Source: JAVDCA01 sp035293985
GTDB taxonomy: Bacteria > Pseudomonadota > Alphaproteobacteria > Rhizobiales > Xanthobacteraceae
Assembly: GCA_035293985.1 (NCBI GenBank)
Contig: DATGLS010000052.1
Location: forward strand, 434,001-498,000
Direction: 5' to 3'
Length of the DNA stretch: 64,000 nucleotides
The notes below the pieces were generated by a model. The model was not told the origin of the DNA, did not search any database, and saw nothing but the letters and a program-made list of their open reading frames with translations. Made by a program: the position numbers and the translations under genes. The number at the start of each line of letters is the position of its first letter. Position 1 is the stretch's first letter. Below, in pieces: positions 8,417 through 16,710 of the stretch.

Positions 8417-9711
8417 CGCGCCGACACCAGCGCGTCGCCGCCAGGGTCGCCCTGCCGGTCACCGCGGCGCTCGGCGGATTCGAAGGCCTCGGGCGGCTTG
8501 CTTTCCGGCATGGCCAACCAGAACACCAACAGCCCGGCCGCCGCAACGGCCGCCAGCACCAGAAAGCCCGCGCTGTAGCCGGCGCGCACCACCACGAACC
8601 CCGCGACCGTGGTCGACAGCGCCGCGCCTATCCCTTGCGCGGTGAGGATTGCGCCCTGCGCGGCGTTGAAACGGCCGGTGCCGCGCATGAGATCGGCGGC
8701 GATGACGGGGAAGATCGCGCCGAAGATGCCGGCGCCGACGCCGTCGAGCAACTGCACGGCGACCAGCCAGACGCCATTGTCGCTCAACGTGTAGAGCACG
8801 CCGCGGATCGGCAGGATCGCCAAGCCGGCGAGAAACAGCGGCTTGCGTCCCCAGGCGTCGGCCTTGGCACCGACCAGCAGCGCCATCGGCACCATCACGA
8901 CCTGCGCCGCGACGATGCAGGCGGACATCAGGCTGGTGCCGAGGTTCTTGTCGGCCAGGGCGAGCTTCTGGCCGACCAGCGGCAGCATCGCGGCGTTGGC
9001 GAGATGAAACAGCAGGACGCACATGGCGAAGATGAGCAGCGGCCGACAGGTGAGGAGCACGGCGAGGCCCGACGGCGCGTCGTCGTCTTCGTGCGGGCCG
9101 GCATCCGTCCGATCGTGCAGGCCACGCGCGAGATCATGATCGATCGCGCGCGGTGGAATCGCGAGCACGCTCGCCAACGTGAGCACCGCCATGGTGGCCA
9201 GCAGATAGAACACGACGGCGGGGCCCCAGCGCCAAGCCGCGATCCCGGCGGCCGCGGCCGTGACCGCATTGCCGATGTGATTGAACGACTGGTTGCGTCC
9301 GTTGCGGCGGGTGAAGAGAGCGTGGCCGAAGATGCCGAGCGTCACCGCGTTGATGGCAGGAGCGATCACCGCGGCGGCCGCAAGGGCGATGGCCTGCGAA
9401 AGGGCGACGAAGGTGAACCCCGGCAGCCACGGCAGCACAACCGAGGCAGCCGCCACCAACAGCGCCGCGGCGGCGATGAGCCCGCGCTTGGCGGGTGTCG
9501 CGTCGACCAGCATGCCGGCCGGCGTCTGCGCCAGCAGGCCCGCCGCGGCCGCGATCGACATCACGACGCCGATCGAGGCCTCGTCCCATCGCCGCTCGGT
9601 CAGCAGATAGATCGCGAGATAGGGACCGAGCCCGCCCTGCACATCGGCCAAAAAGAAATTCGCCGCATCGAGTGCCCAGTCGATGCGGCGGCTCTGCATG
9701 GAGGAAGGCAT
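8413..9711 (-). CDS. Major facilitator superfamily transporter
   Basis: A 432-residue protein with 12 membrane segments and a charged central loop (around residues 190-215, rich in Asp, Arg and His). Features include the loop TPAKRGL after helix 2 and GAKADAWGRKPLFLAG in the second half, the MFS motif A equivalent. GRNQSFNHIGNA is shared with a subgroup of uncharacterised MFS exporters. The ATG at 9711 has no clear ribosome site; an internal start at 9699 is possible. It is the first gene of a two-gene operon with the ArsB-like permease. The substrate is unknown. Confidence 0.85.
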   Translation of the reverse strand: MPSSMQSRRIDWALDAANFFLADVQGGLGPYLAIYLLTERRWDEASIGVVMSIAAAAGLLAQTPAGMLVDATPAKRGLIAAAALLVAAASVVLPWLPGFTFVALSQAIALAAAAVIAPAINAVTLGIFGHALFTRRNGRNQSFNHIGNAVTAAAAGIAAWRWGPAVVFYLLATMAVLTLASVLAIPPRAIDHDLARGLHDRTDAGPHEDDDAPSGLAVLLTCRPLLIFAMCVLLFHLANAAMLPLVGQKLALADKNLGTSLMSACIVAAQVVMVPMALLVGAKADAWGRKPLFLAGLAILPIRGVLYTLSDNGVWLVAVQLLDGVGAGIFGAIFPVIAADLMRGTGRFNAAQGAILTAQGIGAALSTTVAGFVVVRAGYSAGFLVLAAVAAAGLLVFWLAMPESKPPEAFESAERRGDRQGDPGGDALVSAR

Positions 9712-10185
9712 CCATGATTCCGCGTGGCGTCGTCCCGCAGCACAACGCCCCGGGCCGCAATGGGTTTCTCCTCCACGTTCGGCCCCCGCGAGCGATGCGG
9801 GAAGCGGCAGCGCACAAGCTTTAGGCGATCATTCGACGGCGTGACAATCTTACCACTCGCTTTACTACTCGGCCGCGACGAACGGGCCGGCAAGGCAAGT
9901 AACGTCGGGCATGACACACGTTAGCTTGAAATGATTTGAAATGTTTCGCGTCGGCCTATGACAACCAGAGGCAACTTGTATTGATTTTCGTGCTGATCTC
10001 AGGTCGCCACCCCGTCATTTTTGCGGGGCGAGAACTTGATGCGGATGCACTTCTGCCGAGGGGCGAACCTCCGGCTGCGTATCCCCGGAGTTATTAACCG
10101 TGAATTATTTAAGTAACTCTGACCCTTTTCACAGATAGTGATTCGAATATATAAAGACCCCTTCAACAACAGGGAGTCTTCCGAC
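9712..10185. other. Divergent intergenic region, AT-richer, with hairpin
   Basis: No gene seen. The right half is distinctly AT-richer than the window and should hold the promoter of the XRE regulator. A CTCCGG/CCGGAG hairpin lies at 10069-10090, and a TTGAAATG direct repeat near 9926-9944. A GTG at 10138 opens a 16-codon in-frame extension of the regulator, judged less likely than the GTG at 10186. Confidence 0.6.
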
Positions 10186-10596
10186 GTGGCAAAGAGAAGT
10201 CCACTACCGATTGATGTGCTGGTTGGTCAGAACATCCGCATCTGCCGGCTGCAGAAGGGCCTATCACAAGGCGAGCTCGGCCGGCGTATCGGCGTGACCT
10301 TCCAGCAGGTCCAAAAATACGAGAAGGGCGCGAACCGCGTCGGCGCCAGCCGCCTCACGCAGATCGCGGAGGTTCTCGGCGTGCCGATCCCGACGCTGTT
10401 CGACGGCGCTCCCGCGCCGAGCCATGCGCCGGCGCCGCCCGAGCAGTCGCCGCGCTATCTGCTGGCGAAGCCGCACTCGCTGCGGCTGCTGCAGGGCTTC
10501 GACCGCATCGACAACGACGCAACGCGGCTCGCCGTGCTGCATCTCGTCGAGAGCCTGGTCCCGGCGAAACGCGAAGGCGCCCGCCGACGCGTGTGA
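10186..10596 (+). CDS. XRE-family transcriptional regulator (PraR/SinR-like)
   Basis: A 136-residue DNA-binding protein. The helix-turn-helix spans about residues 15-70: VGQNIRICRLQKGLSQGELGRRIGVTFQQVQKYEKGANRVGASRLTQIAEVL. The FQQVQKYEKGxNRVGASRL segment is characteristic of a rhizobial group that includes PraR. A proline- and alanine-rich linker follows, then a short C-terminal helix. The GTG at 10186 is chosen because AGGGAG lies nine bases upstream; a GTG at 10138 would add 16 residues outside the domain. It is transcribed alone, upstream of and co-directional with the ABC operon, and could regulate it, though nothing shows this directly. Confidence 0.9.
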   Translation: MAKRSPLPIDVLVGQNIRICRLQKGLSQGELGRRIGVTFQQVQKYEKGANRVGASRLTQIAEVLGVPIPTLFDGAPAPSHAPAPPEQSPRYLLAKPHSLRLLQGFDRIDNDATRLAVLHLVESLVPAKREGARRRV

Positions 10597-10903
10597 TGGC
10601 GGCACGCACGTGCTCGCCCATCTGCTCTTGTAGTTTTGGCGTAATCGACGCTGCGCTCCGGTCGCTCCCGCCGGAGACGCCGTCGTCGCAATAACCATCG
10701 TTCTCGGGCGACAGCGCGCAGCCGATCACGACGTGATCGCCCTTTTCGACGCAGAGCCCCGCAGCACGACCTTCCGGCGCCGCAACGCCCGCGTCATCAG
10801 CCGTCCTCCGGCCGAATGTCGCATGGTCGCGCCTGTCATCCGACTGCCATACACTCATGCGTGATGTCCGCGCGTCGCGCGCACGCGCCTGGGGAGATGA
10901 GCC
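10597..10903. other. Intergenic region upstream of an ABC operon
   Basis: No convincing gene. A minus-strand frame crosses it but runs antisense into the regulator and resembles no family I recognise. The ribosome site GGGGAG of the next gene is at its right end. Confidence 0.5.
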
Positions 10904-11911
10904 ATGCGAAAGAGGCTGTCGGGTCTGGTATTTCTAGTCGCCGCCATCTGCGCGCTCCACGCGCCGGCGCGCGCCGCGGACGTGATCTGCTACAATTGCC
11001 CGCCGCAATGGGCCGACTTCGCCACCATGCTCAAGGCGATCAAGAGCGACCTCGGCTACGACATTCCGTTCGACAACAAGAACTCCGGCCAGGCGCTGTC
11101 GCAGCTCATCGCCGAGAAGGCCAACCCGGTCGCCGACATCGTCTACTACGGCGTCAACTTCGGCATGAAGGCGAAGACCCAGGGTGTGGTCGAGCCGTAC
11201 AGGCCCGCCAAGTGGGACGAGGTGCCCGCCGGCCTGAAGGATCCCGATGGCGACTGGACCACCATCCACTCCGGCACGCTCGGCCTGTTCGTCAATGTCG
11301 ATGCCCTCGGCAGCAAGCCGGTGCCGGCGTGCTGGAAGGATCTGCTCAAGCCCGACTACAAAGGCATGGTCGGCTATCTCGACCCATCCTCGGCCGCGGT
11401 CGGCTATGTCGGCGCGGTCGCCGTCAATATCGCGCTCGGCGGCAACGAGACGAATTTCGCGCCGGCCGTCGACTACTTCAAGGCGCTGCACAAGAACCAG
11501 CCGATCGTGCCGAAGCAGACGTCGTATGCGCGCGTCGTCTCCGGCGAGATCCCGATCCTGCTCGACTACGACTTCAATGCATATCGCGCCAAATACACCG
11601 AGAAGGGCAAGTTCGCTTTCGTCATTCCGTGCGAGGGGTCGGTGGTCTTCCCGTACGTGGTGAGCCTGGTCAAGAACGCGCCCGACAAGGACAAGGCGAA
11701 GAAGGTTCTCGACTATCTCCTGTCCGACAAGGGCCAGGCGATCTGGACCAATGCCTATCTGCGCCCCGCCCGACCAATCGAGCTGCCCGCCGCCGTCAAG
11801 GCCAAGTTCCTGCCCGACAGCGATTATGCGCGCGCCAAGAGCGTCGACTGGGGGAAGATGGAAGCCGCGCAAAAAGGCTTCACCGACCGCTACCTCGCCG
11901 AGGTGAAGTGA
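10904..11911 (+). CDS. ABC transporter substrate-binding protein, family 1 (iron/phosphonate/spermidine type)
   Basis: A 335-residue periplasmic protein; signal peptide cleaved after APARA (about residue 24). The mature part opens ADVICYNCPPQWADF. It has the family-1 layout: SQLIAEKANPVADIVYYGVNFG, then WTTIHSGTLGLFVNVDAL and CWKDLLKPDYKGMVGYLDPSSAAVGYVG. Late segments VVFPYVVSLVKNAPDKDKAKKVLDYLLS and TNAYLRPARPIELP complete it. GGGGAG lies seven bases before the ATG. The two closely spaced cysteines near the mature N-terminus (CYNC) are unusual for the family. It leads an operon with two permeases, an ATPase and a phosphodiesterase, which hints at a phosphorus-containing ligand. Confidence 0.9.
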   Translation: MRKRLSGLVFLVAAICALHAPARAADVICYNCPPQWADFATMLKAIKSDLGYDIPFDNKNSGQALSQLIAEKANPVADIVYYGVNFGMKAKTQGVVEPYRPAKWDEVPAGLKDPDGDWTTIHSGTLGLFVNVDALGSKPVPACWKDLLKPDYKGMVGYLDPSSAAVGYVGAVAVNIALGGNETNFAPAVDYFKALHKNQPIVPKQTSYARVVSGEIPILLDYDFNAYRAKYTEKGKFAFVIPCEGSVVFPYVVSLVKNAPDKDKAKKVLDYLLSDKGQAIWTNAYLRPARPIELPAAVKAKFLPDSDYARAKSVDWGKMEAAQKGFTDRYLAEVK

Positions 11912-11934
11912 GGCGGCTTGCGCCGTGCCGAAGG

Positions 11935-11996
11935 GTGGGCACGGCGCTTGGCATGATCCATCCGCGTGAGCAAAGTCGCCGAAGCGCCGTGCCCAC
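11935..11996. repeat. Perfect 15-bp inverted repeat between binding-protein and permease genes
   Basis: GTGGGCACGGCGCTT at 11935-11949 is exactly mirrored at 11982-11996, with a 32-base loop. It starts 24 bases after the stop of the binding-protein gene. Such a stem could stabilise the upstream message or partly stop transcription, giving more binding protein than channel; this role is inferred. Confidence 0.75.
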
Positions 11997-12081
11997 GCGG
12001 ATCGTCAATGCAGCCGATTTGCCTACCCTACGGCGTGCTGAGCAAGTTGCTTTCAATCACGGCCGTGTGAGATCTTCGCGC

Positions 12082-12897
12082 ATGCGGCTCAACACCTTCC
12101 TCACTCTCTGCCTCGTCCCACTCGTCGCGGTCGTCATCTCGTTCTTCGTCCTCCCCATGGCGCGTCTCGTCGCGGTCGGCACGACCGGACCCACTGGCGT
12201 CTCCGCCTACGCCGCGATCCTGCTCGAGCCACGGTATCGCGAGACCCTCATCAGCACGATCGTGCTCTCCGCCGTCACGACGGCGACGACGCTCGCGATC
12301 GCCACCATCGCGGGTCTCTTCCTGCAACGCCACCGTTTCCCGGGCCGCACCGTGCTGGTCGCGTTGCTTACCTTTCCGCTCGCCTTTCCGGGCGTCGTGG
12401 TCGGCTTCATGATCATCCTGCTGGCCGGCCGGCAAGGCCTGATCGGCGACATCACGCTCGCACTGTTCGGCGACAAGCAGGTGTGGGCCTATTCGATGCA
12501 AGGCCTGTTTCTCGGCTACCTCTACTTCTCCATCCCGCGCGTCATCCTCACCATCATGGCGGCGGTGGAGAAGCTCGATCCGAGCCTCGAAGAAGCCGCG
12601 CGCGCGCTCGGCGCTGGGCCGTGGGCGGTGATGCGCGACGTGGTGCTCCCGGCCCTGATCCCCGCCTTCGTCGCCTCCGGCGCGATCGCGTTCGCGACCG
12701 CCATGGGCGCGTTCGGCACCGCCTTCACGCTCGCAACCGACATCGACGTGCTGCCGATGCTGATCTACACCGAGTTCACGCTGTCGGCGAACGTGGCGAT
12801 GGCGGCCGCGCTGTCCGTTGGCCTCGGCCTCGTCGCCTGGGCGATGCTGGCGCTCGCCCGCTCCCTCGCCGGCAACACCGTGGCGGCCGCCGGATGA
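12082..12897 (+). CDS. ABC transporter permease, iron/2-aminoethylphosphonate type (subunit 1)
   Basis: A 271-residue inner-membrane protein starting MRLNTFLTLCLVPLVAVVISFFVLPMARL, with six predicted helices. The EAA loop is EEAARALGAGPWAVMRDVVLPALIPAFVASG (about 170-200). The best relatives by pattern are PhnU/PotB-like permeases. Its stop overlaps the next start in ATGA at 12894-12897. The start at 12082 is the first ATG giving a good membrane segment; the frame is open further upstream but that part contains no domain. Confidence 0.88.
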   Translation: MRLNTFLTLCLVPLVAVVISFFVLPMARLVAVGTTGPTGVSAYAAILLEPRYRETLISTIVLSAVTTATTLAIATIAGLFLQRHRFPGRTVLVALLTFPLAFPGVVVGFMIILLAGRQGLIGDITLALFGDKQVWAYSMQGLFLGYLYFSIPRVILTIMAAVEKLDPSLEEAARALGAGPWAVMRDVVLPALIPAFVASGAIAFATAMGAFGTAFTLATDIDVLPMLIYTEFTLSANVAMAAALSVGLGLVAWAMLALARSLAGNTVAAAG

Positions 12898-13718
12898 CCA
12901 AGCTCGCACTTTGGACCCGCTGGCGCGATCGCCTGATCTTCGCGGCGCAGCTCGCCTTCACGCTGCTGGTCGCCGCCTTCTTGATCGTGCCGGCCGCGCT
13001 GTCGATGATGGCGGGCGCGACCGTGAATTATTTCCGCGGCATCCGCTCCGGCGTCACGCTCGACTGGATCGTGCAAGTGTGGGGCCTCTACGCCGATACG
13101 ATCGCGCGCTCGTTCCTGATCGCCTTCGCGGCCCTCGCCGTGACGCTCATCATCGGCGTCCCCGCCGCGTATGCGCTCTACGTGCGCGGCGGCCGGCTCG
13201 CCCGCGTGGTGGAAGAGATCATCACCCTGCCGCTGGCGATCCCCGGCCTGGCGATCGCGCTGGCGCTGCTGCTGAGCTACGGCGGCTTCTCCGACTTTCG
13301 CCGCTCGTGGCTCTTTATCCTGACCGGCCATGTCATCTTCACGCTGCCCTTCATGGTGCGCTCGGTGATCGCGATCTTCGCGGCGACCGACGTGAAGACG
13401 CTCGACGAGGGCGCCGCCTCGCTCGGCGCCTCGCCATGGCGGCGTTTCCGCGACGTGATCGTGCCCAATGCGCGGCCGGGCATCCTCGCCGGGTCGCTGA
13501 TGGTGGTCACCCTCTCGCTCGGCGAGTTCAATCTCACCTGGATGCTGCACACGCCATTGACCAAGACGCTGCCGGTCGGGCTCGCCGACAGCTACGCATC
13601 GATGCGGCTCGAGGTCGCCTCCGCCTATACGCTGGTGTTCTTCGTCATGATCATTCCACTGCTGATCGCCATGCAGATGCTCGCCGGCTGGGGCGCCGTG
13701 CAGGGATCGCGGCGATGA
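12894..13718 (+). CDS. ABC transporter permease, iron/2-aminoethylphosphonate type (subunit 2)
   Basis: A 274-residue permease with six membrane segments. The EAA loop is DEGAASLGASPWRRFRDVIVPNARPGILAGS. The segment SLGEFNLTWMLHTPLTKTLPVGL is typical of the PhnV/PotC group. It overlaps its neighbours on both sides by four bases (ATGA at 12894-12897 and 13715-13718), so it is translated with them. It forms the channel with the preceding permease. Confidence 0.88.
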   Translation: MTKLALWTRWRDRLIFAAQLAFTLLVAAFLIVPAALSMMAGATVNYFRGIRSGVTLDWIVQVWGLYADTIARSFLIAFAALAVTLIIGVPAAYALYVRGGRLARVVEEIITLPLAIPGLAIALALLLSYGGFSDFRRSWLFILTGHVIFTLPFMVRSVIAIFAATDVKTLDEGAASLGASPWRRFRDVIVPNARPGILAGSLMVVTLSLGEFNLTWMLHTPLTKTLPVGLADSYASMRLEVASAYTLVFFVMIIPLLIAMQMLAGWGAVQGSRR

Positions 13719-14782
13719 GCCCGGGCGCGCCAGATCACGGCGTCAGCGTGCGGATCGATTCTTGCGCGAAAACCTTCGCCGATGGAACGCGCGCGCTCGA
13801 TCCTCTCACCCTCGGCATCGCGCGCGGCGAGACGGTGGTCTTGCTCGGTCCCTCCGGCTGCGGCAAGACCACCATCCTGCGCATCATCGCCGGCCTGGAG
13901 CAGCCCGATCGCGGCGGCCGCGTGATGTTCAACGATGCGGACGTCACGCACCTGCCGATCGAGCGGCGCAATGTCGGCATGGTGTTTCAGTCCTACGCGC
14001 TGTTTCCCAACATGAACGTCGCCGACAATATCGGCTATGGCCTGAGAATCCGCGGCGTCGCCGCCGCCGAGCGCCGAGCGCGCGTCGCCGAGCTGGTGGC
14101 GCTCACGGGCATCGAGGGCCTGGAGCATCGCCGCATCGATCAGCTCTCGGGCGGGCAGCGCCAGCGCGTCGCGCTCGCCCGCGCCGTCGCGGTACGGCCG
14201 AGCGTGCTCTTGCTCGACGAGCCGCTGACCGCGCTCGACGCCGCTTTGCGCGAGCGCCTGCGCGGCGAGCTCGACCGCCTGCTGCGCATGCTCGGCATCA
14301 CCACGATCTACGTCACCCACGACCAGGCCGAGGCGATGGCGCTGGGCGATCGCGTCGTCGTGATGCGCAAGGGCGCGATCGCCCAGATCGGCACGCCGCG
14401 CGAGGTCTATTTCGCGCCGGCGAGCCGCTTCGTCGCCGAGTTCATCGGCGCCGCCAATATCGTCGAAGCCGACTGCGTGGCGGGCGCGCTCGTGCTGCCC
14501 GGCGGCAAGCTGCCGCTGGCGAATGGCGCGGCGAACGGGCGCGCGGTCGCGATGATCCGCCCGGAGGCGATCGCGATCGCGCCGCGCGAAGGCGCAAGCC
14601 TTGCGGGGCAGGTCGACAGCGTGAGCTTCACGGGCGACCGCCAGCGGCTGAGCGTGAGCGGCGCCGCCAGCCGGCCGCTCATGGTCGACGTGCCGAACGC
14701 GATCGCGGTGAAGGCCGGCGACAGGGTCGGCCTCGCCATCGATCCTGCCGCGGTCCGCCTGCTGCCCGGAGAAGCCTCGTGA
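13715..14782 (+). CDS. ABC transporter ATPase with TOBE domain (PotA/UgpC/PhnT type)
   Basis: A 355-residue ATPase. Motifs in order: Walker A GPSGCGKTT (about 47-55), Q-loop VFQSYALFPN, signature LSGGQRQR, Walker B VLLLDEPLTALD, switch THDQAEAM. The C-terminal 100 residues (VAMIRPEAIAIAPREG, SVSFTGDRQRLSVSG) form a TOBE-like beta domain used for regulation or substrate sensing. Its stop overlaps the GTG start of the phosphodiesterase gene (GTGA at 14779-14782). The architecture is that of spermidine, iron, phosphonate and glycerol-3-phosphate importers. Confidence 0.92.
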   Translation: MSPGAPDHGVSVRIDSCAKTFADGTRALDPLTLGIARGETVVLLGPSGCGKTTILRIIAGLEQPDRGGRVMFNDADVTHLPIERRNVGMVFQSYALFPNMNVADNIGYGLRIRGVAAAERRARVAELVALTGIEGLEHRRIDQLSGGQRQRVALARAVAVRPSVLLLDEPLTALDAALRERLRGELDRLLRMLGITTIYVTHDQAEAMALGDRVVVMRKGAIAQIGTPREVYFAPASRFVAEFIGAANIVEADCVAGALVLPGGKLPLANGAANGRAVAMIRPEAIAIAPREGASLAGQVDSVSFTGDRQRLSVSGAASRPLMVDVPNAIAVKAGDRVGLAIDPAAVRLLPGEAS

Positions 14783-15618
14783 GCCCGCGCCCGATCCTGA
14801 TCGCGCAGATCACCGACCTGCACATCAAGGCGCCCGGCGCCCTCGCCTACCGCAAGGTCGATACCGCCGCCGCGCTCATGCGCTGCATCGCCGAGCTCAA
14901 CCGATTCGTGCCGCGCCCCGACTTCGTGGTCATTTCGGGCGACCTCGTCGACACGGCGCAGCCGGACGAATACGAGCACCTCGATACCCTGCTGGCGCCC
15001 CTGGCGATTCCATTTGCGGCGGTGCCGGGCAATCATGATGCCCGCGCGCCGTTGCGCGCCGCGTTTGCGCGCCAGGCCTATGCGTCGACCGCGGGCGCGC
15101 TCAACATCGCGCATCAGGTCGGCGAGCTCGACCTCGTGCTGCTCGATTCGAGCGTGCCGGGCGCGGCGGACGGAATGCTCGACGGCGAGACCCTGCGCTG
15201 GCTCGAGGCCACGCTCGCCGCCTCGACGACGCGGCCGGCCATGCTCTTTCTGCATCACCCGCCCTTCGTCACCGGCATCACCCACATGGACGTGCAGAAC
15301 CTGCGCAATGCCGGCGACCTCGCCGCCATCGTGCAACGGCATCCGCGTGCCCGGCTCGTCGCCGCCGGCCATGTGCACCGCGCGACGCTGACGACCTTCG
15401 CGGGCGTCGCCGCCACCATCTGCCCGGCACCCAATCACGCGGTCGCGCTCGATCTCGACGCGCATCTCGCGCCGTCGTTCATGATCGAGCCGCCGGCGTT
15501 TCACCTGCACGCGTGGTTTCCCGACGATGGTTTCGGCCGCGTCGTGACGCACAATGTTCCGATCGGAGATTTCGATGGGCCGTATCCGTTCCGGGGCTCT
15601 GACGGGCGGCTGCTGTAA
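14779..15618 (+). CDS. Calcineurin-like phosphodiesterase, GpdQ/CpdA group
   Basis: A 279-residue metallophosphoesterase. All the metal-ligand motifs are visible: TDLH near residue 13, SGDLVD near 54, GNHD near 85, LHHPPF near 160 and GHVH near 198. The spacing and the WLEATLAASTTRPAMLFLHHPPF stretch resemble Enterobacter GpdQ, a glycerophosphodiesterase, as well as cyclic-nucleotide phosphodiesterase CpdA. No signal peptide is seen, so it should act in the cytoplasm. It starts with GTG overlapping the ABC ATPase stop, so the two are made together. The simplest reading is cleavage of an imported phosphodiester. Other metallophosphatase activities are possible. Confidence 0.85.
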   Translation: MSPRPILIAQITDLHIKAPGALAYRKVDTAAALMRCIAELNRFVPRPDFVVISGDLVDTAQPDEYEHLDTLLAPLAIPFAAVPGNHDARAPLRAAFARQAYASTAGALNIAHQVGELDLVLLDSSVPGAADGMLDGETLRWLEATLAASTTRPAMLFLHHPPFVTGITHMDVQNLRNAGDLAAIVQRHPRARLVAAGHVHRATLTTFAGVAATICPAPNHAVALDLDAHLAPSFMIEPPAFHLHAWFPDDGFGRVVTHNVPIGDFDGPYPFRGSDGRLL

Positions 15619-15630
15619 AGCGAATCCTCC

Positions 15631-15757
15631 GTCATTCCCGCGCTTGTCGCGGGCATCCACGTCTTCCTTGCGGCATCCCCCGAAGCAAGACGTGGATGGC
15701 CCGCACATAGGCGAGCGAGGCGACGCCGTTCTTCGAACGGCTATGCCCGGCCATGAC
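15631..15757. repeat. Palindromic repeat, GTCATxCCCG...GGGCATCCACGT family (long copy)
   Basis: Left arm GTCATTCCCGCGCTTG then GGGCATCCACGT. The right side carries ACGTGGATGGCCCG and GCCCGGCCATGACG. Related, shorter copies are at 38681-38764 and 52122-52206. This copy has an extra insert of about 40 bases. It separates two convergent genes and may act as a terminator-like stem. Confidence 0.85.
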
Positions 15758-15779
15758 GAGGTGACAACAACCCTGTCGC

Positions 15780-16124
15780 TCAGTAGTGCGCCTGGTTGCC
15801 GAACAGCGGATGCATCGGCGACGTCTTATTCTTGTTCACTTGGTTGCCGAACAAGGGTGGGTTGTTGGTGGTCATGCCACGATTGATCTGATTGCCGAAC
15901 AGCGGCTGCGTGGGCGTCGTCATGCCCTTGTTGATCTGGTTGCCGAAGAGGGGCTGGGTGTTCGTGCGGCTGTTCATGCCCCGGTTGATCTGGTTGCCGA
16001 ACAGCGGCTGGGTGCTGGTCGGCACGACGTTCGGCTGGTTGCCGAAGCGGGCTTGCGCCGAGGTGGCGAGCCCGAGGACGGTAACTGCCGCGATGGCGGC
16101 GGCGAGGAAAGTAATGCGCGACAT
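15780..16124 (-). CDS. Small secreted protein made of PLFGNQ repeats
   Basis: A 114-residue protein of a kind I do not recognise. A good signal peptide (MSRITFLAAAIAAVTVLGL, cleavage after AQA at 25) is followed by a mature part made almost wholly of repeats. The FGNQ motif recurs at 27-30, 42-45, 60-63, 76-79, 92-95 and 108-111, that is every 15-18 residues. The full unit is about QPLFGNQINRGMTTPT. There is no cysteine and very little acidic residue content; Asn, Gln and Thr dominate. AAGGAG lies six bases before the ATG at 16124. It is transcribed alone, convergent with the phosphodiesterase gene. A structural, surface or binding role is possible; no function can be assigned. Confidence 0.85.
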   Translation of the reverse strand: MSRITFLAAAIAAVTVLGLATSAQARFGNQPNVVPTSTQPLFGNQINRGMNSRTNTQPLFGNQINKGMTTPTQPLFGNQINRGMTTNNPPLFGNQVNKNKTSPMHPLFGNQAHY

Positions 16125-16224
16125 GGTCGGCTCCTTGTGGTTGGTGTGATCCCGACCCGTTGTCGAGACGCCGCGCTTGTCACCGGTCCGCTGCCGCGCC
16201 GTTGTGCAAAATCGCACAAGCCTC

Positions 16225-16710
16225 TCAATGCTCCGACACCGCTCCCGCCAGCCGCTCCAGCACCAGCGCGCGGCGCGCGGTCTCCTGCAGGCGGCAATAA
16301 TCGGCGCCGCCAAGCGAGGCGCCGGGATCGAGATTGTCGAACAGAGGACAGAGCTTCTCCTGCGACGCCGTCCACGCCTTCTGCGCGGCCGTGACCGAGG
16401 ACGCCATGTCCTTGCCGCCGTTCTTGGCCGCCGCCGCGAGCGCGGTCTTCAGGCGCGCCGCCCAGACCGCGAGCTCGCGCCGGGCGCAGGCCTTGGCGTC
16501 CTCGGCCGCCGAGTCGCGCTCGCGCACAGCCTTGATGCACGGGTCGGCGACGACGCCGACGCAGTTGCCGGCAAAGCCATCGGCCTTTTGCGCCGCGTCG
16601 ACGCAGCGGGCGACGGCCTTGCTGTCCTCCGCGGGCGACGGCGCCGCCGCGAAGCCGGCGCCGGCCGCGCCGAGGCAGAGCAGGACCGCGAGCATGCGTG
16701 CGGCGCTCAT
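16225..16710 (-). CDS. LprI-like / DUF1311 periplasmic protein
   Basis: A 161-residue exported protein with a signal peptide (cleavage near GFAAA, residue 22). The Cys, Gln and Trp pattern (RCVDAAQ, NCVGVVADPCIKAV, CARRELAVW, TAAQKAWTASQEKLC, YCRLQETARRALVLERL) matches the DUF1311 / lysozyme-inhibitor LprI domain, with six cysteines for disulphides. Its ATG overlaps the cupin stop in an ATGA at 16707-16710, so it is the second gene of a pair. In Mycobacterium LprI inhibits lysozyme; whether this distant member does so is unknown. Confidence 0.75.
   Translation of the reverse strand: MSAARMLAVLLCLGAAGAGFAAAPSPAEDSKAVARCVDAAQKADGFAGNCVGVVADPCIKAVRERDSAAEDAKACARRELAVWAARLKTALAAAAKNGGKDMASSVTAAQKAWTASQEKLCPLFDNLDPGASLGGADYCRLQETARRALVLERLAGAVSEH

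Noticed and set aside
7019..8578. 519-codon plus-strand frame opposite the ArsB-like gene
   Set aside because: Low-complexity Arg/Gly/Asp translation and no ribosome site; the minus strand has 12 hydrophobic segments.
10355..10858. Minus-strand frame upstream of and opposite the XRE gene
   Set aside because: Runs through the regulator in antisense; no family match or ribosome site.
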